Assembly: GCF_040605455.1 (NCBI RefSeq)
Contig: NZ_JBEXCV010000053.1
Span: forward strand, 1 to 52,733
Length of the DNA: 52,733 bases
Reading direction: 5' to 3'
DNA from: Embleya sp040605455
Lineage (GTDB): Bacteria; Actinomycetota; Actinomycetes; Streptomycetales; Streptomycetaceae
A program made the translations under genes and the position numbers. The notes under the pieces are model-generated. The model worked only from the letters and a program-made list of their open reading frames with translations, made no database searches and was not told the DNA's origin. Below are positions 1 to 7,398 of this stretch, in pieces (the first letter of the stretch is position 1; every line of letters begins with the position of its first letter).

Positions 1-50
1 TTTTTTGTTTTGTGGTTTTTGTTGTTTTTAGTTTTCTTTTACGTTTGGGG
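1..50. other. T/G-rich low-complexity tract at window edge
   Basis: The first 50 bases are almost only T and G, with runs of five or six T. This contrasts with more than 70% GC everywhere else, and a G run follows immediately. No gene is visible. It could be a real U-rich or A-rich element, a foreign junction, or a contig-end artefact. The sequence alone cannot decide. Confidence 0.5.
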
Positions 51-107
51 GGGCGGCGGCGCCGGCTCGGCCGGCCCCGACGCGGCATGTCCGGGCCCGC
101 CGGGGAC

Positions 108-187
108 CGTCCCGGCCCCGCGTCGGGCTCCGCCTCGAACCCCGTCCCGGCCCCGCGTCGGGCTCCGCCTCGAACCCCGTCCCGGCC
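108..187. repeat. 35-bp tandem direct repeat, two full copies plus a partial third
   Basis: Two identical 35-bp units occupy 108-142 and 143-177, and the start of a third runs to about 187. Each begins CGTCCCGGCC and contains GGGCTCCGCCTCG. Degenerate GGGCTCCGCCTCGGG-like sequence continues to about 230. The repeats lie in the noncoding stretch before the secreted-protein gene. I see no convincing gene in 1-405. Confidence 0.75.
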
Positions 188-405
188 GCCCCCCGTTGGC
201 TTCGCTCGGTCCTGCCTCGGGCTCCGCCTCGGGCCTTGCCGCCCAGGCCGCGCCTTCGGTACCGGATCGGGCACCTGCTCGGCCGCCGGATCGGCTCACA
301 AGAACCCCACAGACGGCCCACAGGAAGCCCACATGACAGGGTCCTACCGTCGCGGCACGCCACCCCGCAGCGGGGCGGTGAACCGTGAAGCTCGGGAGAA
401 CCACC

Positions 406-813
406 ATGTCTCGCCGTAACACGACCGCACCCAAACGATTCGCGACGCTCGGCGCCCTCGCGGCCCTGACGACGATCGCGGCCCTGGCCGCGGCACCCGC
501 CGCGCAGGCCGGTGCCATGCCCGGTGCCGACAAGCACAAGCCGGCCATCTGCAAGCGCGTCCCCGCCATCGACACCCGTCTGGGCAAGGCGATCGACCGG
601 CTGAACGGCGGCGCCGCCGTGAAGGGGTCCATCGCCCACCTCCAGGAGCGGATCGCCACCGCGGACAAGCTGAACCGCCCGGCCGTCAAGACCTACCTCA
701 ACGACAAGTTGACCACCCGTCAGCATCTGCTGCCGGAACTCCAGCAGCGCCGGACCGACCTGGCGAACGTGAAGACCTGGTGCGACACGCAGCAGCCCGC
801 CGCGGGCAAGTGA
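406..813 (+). CDS. small secreted protein of unknown function
   Basis: 135-residue product. A Sec-type signal peptide is clear: basic N-terminus (MSRRNTTAPKRF), a hydrophobic Ala/Leu core, and a likely AQA cleavage site near residue 32. The mature part is about 100 residues, charged and mostly helical. It has two cysteines (in ICKRV and WCDTQ) that could form one disulfide. The ATG at 406 is preferred over one at 385 because GGGAG lies just upstream and the signal peptide starts there. Its stop overlaps the next gene's GTG by 4 bp, so the two are probably translated together. I do not recognise a family; secretion is the only supported property. Confidence 0.8.
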   Translation: MSRRNTTAPKRFATLGALAALTTIAALAAAPAAQAGAMPGADKHKPAICKRVPAIDTRLGKAIDRLNGGAAVKGSIAHLQERIATADKLNRPAVKTYLNDKLTTRQHLLPELQQRRTDLANVKTWCDTQQPAAGK

Positions 814-1049
814 CCGGCATACGTCGCCGTCGGGCCGCCGCCGTCCTGGTAGCGGTCCTCGCGCTCGGCCCCGCGCTGAACGCATGCGGCGGATCGCACG
901 ACGACAACGGCGGTGGCCCGGCTCCGGCGGGCACCCGGGCGGCTCCCACCGACCTGCCGTCGGACCCGGCGTCGATCGTCGACGAGGCGGAGAAGGCGGC
1001 AGACCGAGCGGACCAGGATGCCGAGGCGCCCGAGACCCCGCCGGGCTGA
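810..1049 (+). CDS. small lipoprotein, hypothetical
   Basis: 79-residue product from GTG 810, overlapping the upstream stop codon (GTGA). A basic N-terminus (TGIRRRR) is followed by a hydrophobic stretch and a lipobox LNAC with the lipidated cysteine at about residue 26. The remainder is short, Gly/Pro-rich and then acidic with a short helix (about residues 50-70). It is likely anchored to the outer face of the membrane. The 4-bp overlap with a secreted protein suggests the two work at the same site, but nothing identifies the function. A hairpin terminator follows directly. Confidence 0.7.
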   Translation: MTGIRRRRAAAVLVAVLALGPALNACGGSHDDNGGGPAPAGTRAAPTDLPSDPASIVDEAEKAADRADQDAEAPETPPG

Positions 1050-1055
1050 CCCGGA

Positions 1056-1090
1056 CCGGCGAGCCGCACCCGCAGTGGGCGGCTCGCCGG
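1056..1090. terminator. hairpin terminator between convergent genes
   Basis: A perfect 12-bp inverted repeat, CCGGCGAGCCGC at 1056-1067 and its complement at 1079-1090, has an 11-nt loop. It sits between the end of the lipoprotein gene and the end of the convergent acetyltransferase gene. There is no U-tract, as is usual for streptomycete terminators. Confidence 0.65.
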
Positions 1091-1124
1091 CACCGCCGCA
1101 ACCGACCCGGATCGACCGCGTCGC

Positions 1125-1841
1125 CTACCCGGCGACCACCGGTCCGACGGGCTCACCGGCCGGGACCCGCACCGCCACGAAGGACGGCGTGCGCCGCACC
1201 CGGAAGCCCAGTGACTCGTACAGCCGGATCGCGGTCACGTTCTCGGCCGCCGCATGCAGGAACGGCGTCTCGCCGCGAGCGATGATGCCGGCCACCAACG
1301 CCAGGACCAGCCGGCTCGCCAAACCCTGCCCGCGCCACGCCGGATCCGTGCACACCGCGCTTATCTCGGTCCAGCCGGGCGGATGTAGCCGTTCCCCGGC
1401 CATCGCTATCAGCGCACCGTCGCGGCGAACCCCCAGGTAGGTGCCCAGTTCGATGGTCCGGGACAGGAACGGGCCCGGTCGGGTACGGGCGACCAGGTCG
1501 AGCATCTCGGGCACGTCGGCGGCGGCGAGTCGAACGAGCGAGTCGTCCGGCCGGCCGGCGACCGCATCGCCCAGCATCTGCACCCCGCCGATCCGTATCA
1601 CCACCTCCCACGGCGGAGGCGGTCGCAACGCGTCGCCGTCGGCGAGTGGCAGGACCGCGCCCGGACCCGCCAGCGCGGCCAGATCCGCCCAGTCCGCCGG
1701 GCCCGGATCGTCCGGCAGGGCCGCGAACGGCGCCACGTCGGCGAGATAGCGCACGACCCGGCCCCTGCGTTCGGCCAGCCCGGCGTGCGGGCCGATCAGG
1801 GACGCGTAGGCCACGTTGTCCAGCACGCGCACGTCGTTCAT
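1125..1841 (-). CDS. GNAT family N-acetyltransferase
   Basis: 238-residue product from ATG 1841. The C-terminal half (about residues 115-235) is a GNAT acetyl-CoA-binding fold. It has the motif-A signature WRGQGLASRLV, matching (Q/R)xxGx(G/A), followed by AENVTAIRLYESLGFRV, the usual motif-B helix and strand. The N-terminal half resembles the extension of FR47-like acetyltransferases. The substrate is unknown. The frame is open upstream to 2075, but that part has an Arg/Pro-rich composition typical of noncoding frames. The ribosome-binding site at 1841 is weak, so the start is uncertain. A leaderless Cys-type leader peptide lies 246 bp upstream on the same strand, which suggests sulfur-responsive expression. 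Confidence 0.85.
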   Translation of the reverse strand: MNDVRVLDNVAYASLIGPHAGLAERRGRVVRYLADVAPFAALPDDPGPADWADLAALAGPGAVLPLADGDALRPPPPWEVVIRIGGVQMLGDAVAGRPDDSLVRLAAADVPEMLDLVARTRPGPFLSRTIELGTYLGVRRDGALIAMAGERLHPPGWTEISAVCTDPAWRGQGLASRLVLALVAGIIARGETPFLHAAAENVTAIRLYESLGFRVRRTPSFVAVRVPAGEPVGPVVAG

Positions 1842-2087
1842 GCCGTGCCGGCCGTCACTAGGGATGGGGACATCGTCGATCCACTCCGCTCTCGCGTCGG
1901 ATGAAGGAGGGCCGCCGGGCAAGTGCCGATACGCCGAACCCGGCGGCGGCGTCACACTGCCCATTCGTGCCCTGCCGGAAAAAGTCGCCCCGGATGCGGC
2001 CCGGCGAAGAACCGGTCGGGCCGGTCTCCTCGACCGGCTCCGGACGGCGCGATCATCGGCGCAGCCGAACGGCACCGGTCGGACGGC

Positions 2088-2183
2088 TCAGGACGAGCCG
2101 GGCAGCCCGGATCGACATGTGGCACTGCTCACCCGCAGCAGGTCGATGTGCCTGCGGGTCGCCAACCGGATCCGAGCCTGCAT
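2088..2183 (-). CDS. Cys-type leader peptide, leaderless
   Basis: A 31-codon ORF starts at ATG 2183. Its core TRRHIDLLRVSSATCR matches the RRHIDL-R--S--C pattern of short actinobacterial leader peptides that precede sulfur-metabolism genes. These are thought to sense cysteinyl-tRNA supply through the conserved Cys codon. The promoter at 2191-2219 puts the transcription start at or within a few bases of the ATG, so translation would be leaderless. The next gene on this strand is the GNAT acetyltransferase. The peptide probably acts in cis rather than as a functional protein. Family recognition is from memory. Confidence 0.75.
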   Translation of the reverse strand: MQARIRLATRRHIDLLRVSSATCRSGLPGSS

Positions 2184-2190
2184 GATCGGC

Positions 2191-2219
2191 AGATTACGAG
2201 CTTGATCGCGCCCCGTCAA
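2191..2219 (-). promoter_or_regulatory. near-consensus sigma-70 type promoter
   Basis: On the minus strand TTGACG (2219-2214) is separated by exactly 17 bp from TAATCT (2196-2191). Transcription would start about seven bases on, essentially at the ATG of the leader peptide at 2183. This is the best vegetative-type promoter I see in the window. Confidence 0.75.
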
Positions 2220-2410
2220 AGGGTGTCCACGGCTCGAAGCTTCCCACACCGTCCACTCGCCGGCGGTCGGATCCGCCCCTTCGGGGCGCCGGTCGCGGGG
2301 CGGCAAGGCGCCTGCCCCGAGCGGTTGTTGCCGCCCTCCGGGTCGATGGACAAGAGCCCGCGGGCTGCGTTAGCGTCGCGATGTCGGCCGGATCGGTCGT
2401 CGCCGTAGTA

Positions 2411-2526
2411 CGTGTCACGAGTGCCAACGTTCAGCCCCGGCTTGTTGGTCGGCAACCCTCCTTCGCGCGACGGGTGCCCCGGGTGAGGACACGGCCGCGC
2501 GTCTTTCGCGTGGCAACGCGGGGCCC
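2411..2526 (+). promoter_or_regulatory. SAM-IV riboswitch
   Basis: The sequence matches the SAM-IV aptamer closely. It contains CACGAGTGCC, AGCCCCGGCTTG, GGCAACCCTCC and GGTGCCCCGGGTGA in the right order and spacing. P1 is closed by GTGTC (2412-2416) with GACAC (2488-2492). A CCAAC/GTTGG stem replaces the CCAGC/GCUGG pair of the mycobacterial example I remember, a compensatory change. A 3' hairpin (GCGCG/CGCGT) and GGCAACGCGGGG follow, as in the family's 3' pseudoknot domain. A 7-bp hairpin at 2521-2540 overlaps the aptamer's 3' end and precedes the AAGGGG ribosome-binding site, so it could be the expression platform. SAM-IV switches normally repress sulfur-assimilation genes when S-adenosylmethionine is high. 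Confidence 0.92.
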
Positions 2527-2561
2527 GCCTCGACGGGCCCAGGGGGCAAGGGGACGATGTC

Positions 2562-2732
2562 ATGAGCAGGTGTGTGAACGCGGTGCGGCACCGCGCCGCC
2601 GCGCCCGCCGTGCCGACCCCGGCCGCCCACTGGGCGAACGCCCGTGGACAGCACGCGAGTTCGCCCCGAACCCGATTGACCCGGCGCTTGTTCATCGACC
2701 TGCGCCGCTCCGCCGGCTCCCTGTGTCGCTGA
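2562..2732 (+). CDS. leader peptide downstream of SAM-IV riboswitch
   Basis: 56-codon ORF from ATG 2562, with AAGGGG about 6-8 nt upstream. It ends LTRRLFIDLRRSAGSLCR and then stop, aligning with the RR-IDL-R----C core of the divergent leader peptide at 2088-2183. The first 38 residues are low-complexity Ala/Pro/Arg, so the functional part is probably the C-terminal motif; a TTG at 2676 is an alternative start. It lies between the riboswitch and the monooxygenase genes, as expected for a cysteine-responsive attenuation ORF. The arrangement would let the operon sense both S-adenosylmethionine and cysteine. That dual role is inferred. Confidence 0.65.
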   Translation: MSRCVNAVRHRAAAPAVPTPAAHWANARGQHASSPRTRLTRRLFIDLRRSAGSLCR

Positions 2733-3120
2733 CCCGGTAGCACCCGCCCCCCGGGCGAACCGCGGCCGCAGCACGGCACCGGCGCGCCCGCGGTCGCGTC
2801 GTCGTGCCGGTCCACCGGCGAGCCGGCCCGGTGCGATCCCGCGCCGATTCCGTCGCTCCGGCTGAACCCGCCCCGGATTCCCACGAGTTCGCCACCCACA
2901 GGGCAACCCTGCATCGGCACCCGCCTGCTCGCCCACGGCAATCGACACTCGCCCGGCCCGGGCCGACCCGACGCCGTCTCGCGTCCGACGACGGACCGCC
3001 GTCCGCCGGCCGTGCCATGCCGTGACGCTCGCCCGCGACCGAGCCTGCCGCACCGACCACACCGCCGCCGACTCACCGAACCCCGAACCCGAGCCACTTT
3101 GCGGAAAGCGAGACCCGCCC
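2733..3120 (+). other. 388-bp untranslated stretch before the monooxygenase operon
   Basis: I find no convincing gene here; the open frames have Arg/Pro/His-rich composition. The stretch is the presumed 5' untranslated region between the leader ORF and the first monooxygenase. It contains short inverted repeats (for example CGGCAC near 2774 with GTGCCG near 2802) that could be attenuator structures. I could not derive a clear terminator/antiterminator pair by eye. Confidence 0.4.
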
Positions 3121-4344
3121 ATGACCACCCCGAACACCCCCGGCCCGCTGCACCTGGCCGTCGCGCTGGACGGCGCCGGTTGGCATCCGGCTGCCTGGCG
3201 CGAACCCGACGCCCGCCCGACCGAGCTGTTCACCGCCCGCTACTGGACCGACCTGGTGGCCGAGGCGGAGGCGGGCCTGCTCGACTTCGTCACCATCGAG
3301 GACGCACTCGCGTTGCAATCCACTCGATTCGACGGCACCGACACCCGCACCGACCAGGTCCGCGGCCGACTGGACGCGGTGCTGATCGCCTCGCGCGTCG
3401 CGCCGCTGACCGAACACGTCGGACTGATCCCGACCGCCACCGTCACGCACACCGAGCCGTTCCACGTCTCCAAGGCGATCGCCACGCTCGACTACGTCAG
3501 CCTCGGCCGTGCCGGGTGGCGCGCCCAGGTGTCCCGGCCGGCCGAGAACGCGCACTTCGGCCGGCGCGAGCATGCGCCGTTCACCGTCGAGGACCTCGAC
3601 CGGCCCGACGTGGTGGCCGCGGTCGCGGAGAGCTTCGCCGAGGCGCAGGACTTCGTCGAGGTGGTGCGCCGACTGTGGGACAGCTGGGAGGACGGCGCGG
3701 AGATCCGCGACGCGGCCACCGACCGCTTCATCGACCGCGGCAAGCTGCACTACATCGACTTCGTCGGACCCAGGTTCCGGGTCCGCGGGCCTTCGATCGT
3801 GCCGCGTCCGCCGCAGGGCCAGCCGCTGGTAACCGTATTGGCACACGCCACGGTGCCGTACCGGCTCGGCGCCCGCTCCGCCGACGTGGTGTACGTGACA
3901 CCGCGCGACCACGACGACGCCCGTGCCATCGTCACCGAGATCCGTGCCGAACAACGCACCGCCGAACGGGAGTCGGAGATCGTGCACGTCTTCGCCGACC
4001 TGGTCGTCCTCCTCGACGAGAGCGCCGCCGCGGCCCGTGACCGCAAGGCGCGGCTGGACGAGCTCGACGGCGCCGAATACGCCGGTGACGCATTCGTGTT
4101 CACCGGCACCGCCGCCGACCTCGCCGACACCCTCCAGGACTGGCAGCGCGCCGGACTGACCGGATTCCGCCTGCGCCCGGCCGCGTTGCCGCACGACCTG
4201 CACGCCATCACCCGCGACCTGGTGCCCGAACTGCAACGCCGCGGCGCCTTCCGCACCGCCTACGAAGCCGGCTCGCTGCGCGCCCGACTCGGCCTGCCGC
4301 GCCCCGACAGCCGCTATGCCACGCCCACGGCGGCGGCCTCGTGA
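3121..4344 (+). CDS. LLM class flavin-dependent monooxygenase
   Basis: 407-residue bacterial-luciferase-like protein, a single TIM-barrel domain that uses reduced FMN supplied by a separate reductase. Visible family features are the barrel start HLAVALDGAGWH, TEHVGLIPTATVTHTEPFHV, and the LDYVSLGRAGWRAQVS segment. The last is the counterpart of the LDxxSxGRxGWNxVTS signature, here with divergent RAQ in place of NVV. ATG 3121 follows GGAAAG at a plausible distance. It lies 61 bp before a second LLM protein and downstream of a SAM-IV riboswitch and leader peptide. That context supports a role in scavenging sulfur from organosulfur compounds, such as sulfonates, sulfones or thioethers. The exact substrate cannot be read from sequence. 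Confidence 0.88.
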   Translation: MTTPNTPGPLHLAVALDGAGWHPAAWREPDARPTELFTARYWTDLVAEAEAGLLDFVTIEDALALQSTRFDGTDTRTDQVRGRLDAVLIASRVAPLTEHVGLIPTATVTHTEPFHVSKAIATLDYVSLGRAGWRAQVSRPAENAHFGRREHAPFTVEDLDRPDVVAAVAESFAEAQDFVEVVRRLWDSWEDGAEIRDAATDRFIDRGKLHYIDFVGPRFRVRGPSIVPRPPQGQPLVTVLAHATVPYRLGARSADVVYVTPRDHDDARAIVTEIRAEQRTAERESEIVHVFADLVVLLDESAAAARDRKARLDELDGAEYAGDAFVFTGTAADLADTLQDWQRAGLTGFRLRPAALPHDLHAITRDLVPELQRRGAFRTAYEAGSLRARLGLPRPDSRYATPTAAAS

Positions 4345-4405
4345 CCCGCTCCGTCATCACCCGCCCCACCGCTGTCCCGGCAACCGTCCGAAGGGACCCA
4401 TCCCG

Positions 4406-5773
4406 ATGAGCACGTCGCGTAAGCAGATCATCCTCGGCGCCTACGTGGGAGGCGTGAACCACCACACCGTGTGGTCCGATCCCGAGGCCGGCAGTCAGAT
4501 CGACTTCTCCACCTTCAAACACGTGGCACAGACCGCCGAACGCGGCCGATTCGACTTCTTCTTCCTCGCCGAGGGCCTGGCCCTGCGCGAACGCCTGGGC
4601 CTGATCTTCGACCAGGACGTGGTCGGACGCCCCGACACGCTGCCCGTGCTCAGCGCACTGGCCGCCGTCACCGAACACCTGGGCCTGATCGGCACGGTCA
4701 ACGCGACCTTCAACGAACCCTACGAACTGGCCCGCCAGTTGAGCGCCCTCGACCATCTGTCCGGCGGCCGGGCGGGCTGGAACGTGGTCACCTCCTTCGA
4801 CGCGTTCACCGGCGCGAACTTCCGCCGTGGCGGCTTCCTGGACCGCAAGGACCGCTACACCCGGGCCGGCGAGTTCCTGGCCGCCGCGCGCGAACTGTGG
4901 GACTCCTGGGCGGCGGACGCGGTGGCCGCCGACCAAGACACCGGTGTCTTCCTGCGCGACGCCAACGCCGGCCAATTCGCTTTCAATGGACGGCAGTTCG
5001 ACATCACGGGGCGATTCGACACGCCGCGCAGCCCGCAGGGCCGGCCGGTGATCCTACAGGCCGGCGTCTCACCGCAGGGCCGCGACTTCGCCGCCGGCGG
5101 AGCCGACGCGATCTTCTCGCCCTACCACCGCCTCGACGAGGCGCAGGCGTTCTACCGCGACATCCAGGCCCGGGCCGGCCGGCTGGGCAGGCCCGCCGGC
5201 TCGGTCAAGCTGCTGCCGCACGCGTCGTTCGTCCTCGGCGAGAGCGTGGCCGACGCCGCCGAGCGACACCGTGACATCACCCGGCGCCAGATCAGCGGAC
5301 GCACCGCGCAGATCCTGCTGGAGACGGTCTGGAACCGCGACCTGTCCGGCTACGACCCGGACGGCCCGCTGCCCGACGTGGACCCCGACCCCGACGGTCC
5401 GCCGCTGGTGCAGGGCCGGGCCCGGATCGGCGAGGACGCACACCGCAGGGTCGCCGAGTGGCGTGCGCTGGCCGAGGCCGACAAGTACTCGCTGCGCGAC
5501 CTGGCCATCCACGTGTTCGGCCGCACCGAGTTCGTCGGCACCCCCGCCCAAGTGGCGGAACGCATCGACACGTTCGTGCAACAGGACGGCTCGGACGGCT
5601 TCATCGTGGGTTCCCACCTGACCCCCACCGGTCTCGACGAGTTCGTCGACAAGGTCGTCCCGCTGCTCCAGGAACGTGGCTCGCTGCGCGCCGAGTACAC
5701 CGGCGGCACGCTGCGCGAGAACCTGGGCATCGGGCCGGCCGTGGAGGTGGGCGCCGGCGCACGCGTGGCGTGA
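4406..5773 (+). CDS. NtaA/SnaA/DszA-type FMN-dependent monooxygenase
   Basis: 455-residue LLM-class monooxygenase. Its length and motifs fit the NtaA/SnaA/DszA (nitrilotriacetate, pristinamycin, dibenzothiophene-sulfone) branch: VWSDPEAGSQIDFSTFKHVAQ near the N-terminus, AERGRFDFFFLAEG, LDHLSGGRAGWNVVTSF, and a C-terminal YTGGTLRENLGI tail. ATG 4406 has GAAGGGA 9-10 nt upstream. It is the second gene of the riboswitch-led operon, followed at once by a terminator hairpin. Inferred role: oxygenolytic C-S bond cleavage of an organosulfur compound when S-adenosylmethionine or cysteine is scarce. No flavin reductase is in the operon; the nearest one is 16 kb away and unlinked. Confidence 0.9.
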   Translation: MSTSRKQIILGAYVGGVNHHTVWSDPEAGSQIDFSTFKHVAQTAERGRFDFFFLAEGLALRERLGLIFDQDVVGRPDTLPVLSALAAVTEHLGLIGTVNATFNEPYELARQLSALDHLSGGRAGWNVVTSFDAFTGANFRRGGFLDRKDRYTRAGEFLAAARELWDSWAADAVAADQDTGVFLRDANAGQFAFNGRQFDITGRFDTPRSPQGRPVILQAGVSPQGRDFAAGGADAIFSPYHRLDEAQAFYRDIQARAGRLGRPAGSVKLLPHASFVLGESVADAAERHRDITRRQISGRTAQILLETVWNRDLSGYDPDGPLPDVDPDPDGPPLVQGRARIGEDAHRRVAEWRALAEADKYSLRDLAIHVFGRTEFVGTPAQVAERIDTFVQQDGSDGFIVGSHLTPTGLDEFVDKVVPLLQERGSLRAEYTGGTLRENLGIGPAVEVGAGARVA

Positions 5774-5780
5774 TGCCCGA

Positions 5781-5813
5781 GCCGGGGACGGGAGCGATCC
5801 TCCCGTCCCCGGC
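5781..5813. terminator. bidirectional hairpin terminator
   Basis: A perfect 14-bp stem, GCCGGGGACGGGAG at 5781-5794 and its complement at 5800-5813, encloses a 5-nt loop. It lies between the convergent ends of the second monooxygenase and glpK and can serve both. Confidence 0.85.
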
Positions 5814-5821
5814 CCGACCGT

Positions 5822-7336
5822 TCACTCGTTCGGCACCCAGTCCAACGTGCGCTGCACCGCCCGCTTCCAGTCGGCGTAGCCGCTCTCCCGGCGTTCGCGG
5901 TCCCACTCCGGTTCCCAGCGGGCGTCCTGATTCCAGTTGGCCCGCAACTCGTCGGTGTCCCGCCAGAAACCGACCGCGAGACCGGCGGCGTACGCCGCAC
6001 CCAGCGCGGTGGTCTCGGGGACCGTCGGCCGGATCACCGGCACCCCCAACACGTCGGCCTGGATCTGCATGCACAGGCTGTTGTCGGTGACCCCGCCGTC
6101 CACCTTCAACACGCTCAGCGCCACACCGGAGTCCTTGGCCATCGCATCCACCACGTCCCGGCTCTGGTAGCAGATCGCCTCCAGCGTGGCCCGGGCGACG
6201 TGGCCCACGTCGTGGTATCGGGCGAGCCCGACGATCGCGCCGCGCGCGTCGCTGCGCCAATACGGCGCGAACAGACCGGAGAAGGCCGGTACGAAGTACA
6301 CCCCGGCGGTGTCCTCGACCTGCCGGGCCAACGTCTCGCTGTCCGCGGCATTCTTGATGATGTGCAACTGGTCCCGCAGCCACTGCACCGCCGACCCGGT
6401 CACCGCGATCGACCCTTCCAACGCGTACACCGGATCCTGGCCCGCGAAGTGGTAGGCGACGGTGGTGAGCAGGCCGTGCTCGGAGCGCACGATCCGGTTG
6501 CCGGTGTTGAGGAGCATGAAGTTGCCCGTGCCGTAGGTGTTCTTTGCCTCACCCTCGGCGAAGCACACCTGGCCGACCGTGGCCGCGTGCTGGTCGCCCA
6601 GCGTGCCGGTCAGCGGAATCCCCACCAGCGGACTCGCGTCGGGCGACGCGCCGTAGCCGTCCGGATAGCTCGACGGGCGGATCGTGGGCAACATGACGCG
6701 CGGGATGTCGAAGAACGACAACAACTCGTCGTCCCAGTCCAGCGTGCGCAGATCCATCAACATCGTGCGCGAGGCGTTGGTGACGTCGGTGACGTGCACA
6801 CCCCCGCGGGACCCGCCGGTCAGGTTCCACAACAACCACGTGTCGATGGTGCCGAAGACCGCGTCGCCGCGCTCGGCGTCACGGCGCGCACCGTCGATGT
6901 TCTCCAGGATCCACTGCACCTTTCCCGCCGCGAAGTACGTCGATGGCGGCAGACCCGCCTTGGCCCGGATCACCTCGCCCCGATGGTCCTGATTCAACGC
7001 GCGGGCGATCCTGTCGGTGCGGGTGTCCTGCCAGACGATCGCGTTGTAGTACGGCCTGCCGGTGTGCCGATTCCACACCACCGTGGTCTCGCGCTGATTG
7101 GTGATGCCCAGGGCGGCGAAATCGGCGGGCGTGAGGTTGTAGTGGTTGAGCCCACTGGAGATCACCGAACGGGTGCGCTCCCAGATCTCCACCGGGCTGT
7201 GCTCCACCCAGCCCGCCCGCGGCATGATCTGCCGATGCTCCAACTGCTGGCGCCCGACCACGCTGCCGCCGTGATCGAAGACCATGAACCGGGTACTGCT
7301 GGTGCCCTGATCGATTGCCGCGACGAAATCCGCCAT
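5822..7336 (-). CDS. glpK: glycerol kinase
   Basis: 504 residues, the standard GlpK length. It phosphorylates glycerol to sn-glycerol 3-phosphate with ATP in the cytoplasm. The N-terminal nucleotide-binding loop VAAIDQGTSSTRFMVFD (about residues 5-21), NQRETTVVWNRHTGRPYYNAIVWQ in the sugar-kinase core, and the C-terminal FGGY signature around KVDGGVTDNSLCMQIQADVL are all present. ATG 7336 has AAGGG upstream. It is the last gene of a glpD-glpF-glpK operon, 62 bp after glpF. Transporter, kinase and dehydrogenase together form a complete route from external glycerol to dihydroxyacetone phosphate. I see no truncation. Confidence 0.97.
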   Translation of the reverse strand: MADFVAAIDQGTSSTRFMVFDHGGSVVGRQQLEHRQIMPRAGWVEHSPVEIWERTRSVISSGLNHYNLTPADFAALGITNQRETTVVWNRHTGRPYYNAIVWQDTRTDRIARALNQDHRGEVIRAKAGLPPSTYFAAGKVQWILENIDGARRDAERGDAVFGTIDTWLLWNLTGGSRGGVHVTDVTNASRTMLMDLRTLDWDDELLSFFDIPRVMLPTIRPSSYPDGYGASPDASPLVGIPLTGTLGDQHAATVGQVCFAEGEAKNTYGTGNFMLLNTGNRIVRSEHGLLTTVAYHFAGQDPVYALEGSIAVTGSAVQWLRDQLHIIKNAADSETLARQVEDTAGVYFVPAFSGLFAPYWRSDARGAIVGLARYHDVGHVARATLEAICYQSRDVVDAMAKDSGVALSVLKVDGGVTDNSLCMQIQADVLGVPVIRPTVPETTALGAAYAAGLAVGFWRDTDELRANWNQDARWEPEWDRERRESGYADWKRAVQRTLDWVPNE

Positions 7337-7398
7337 CTCGAACCCTTACTGTGGCGACGCCCGGACATGGCGCCGTGTCGGATGTCCCGTACGACGGT

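Noticed and set aside
2274..2288. CGCCCC-TTC-GGGGCG hairpin between the divergent leader units
   Set aside because: It is short and lies upstream of the riboswitch and of the leftward promoter, so I could not assign it to a terminator or aptamer.
2804..3025. 73-codon ORF between the leader peptide and the first monooxygenase
   Set aside because: Arg/Pro/His-rich noise with no ribosome-binding site or family similarity.
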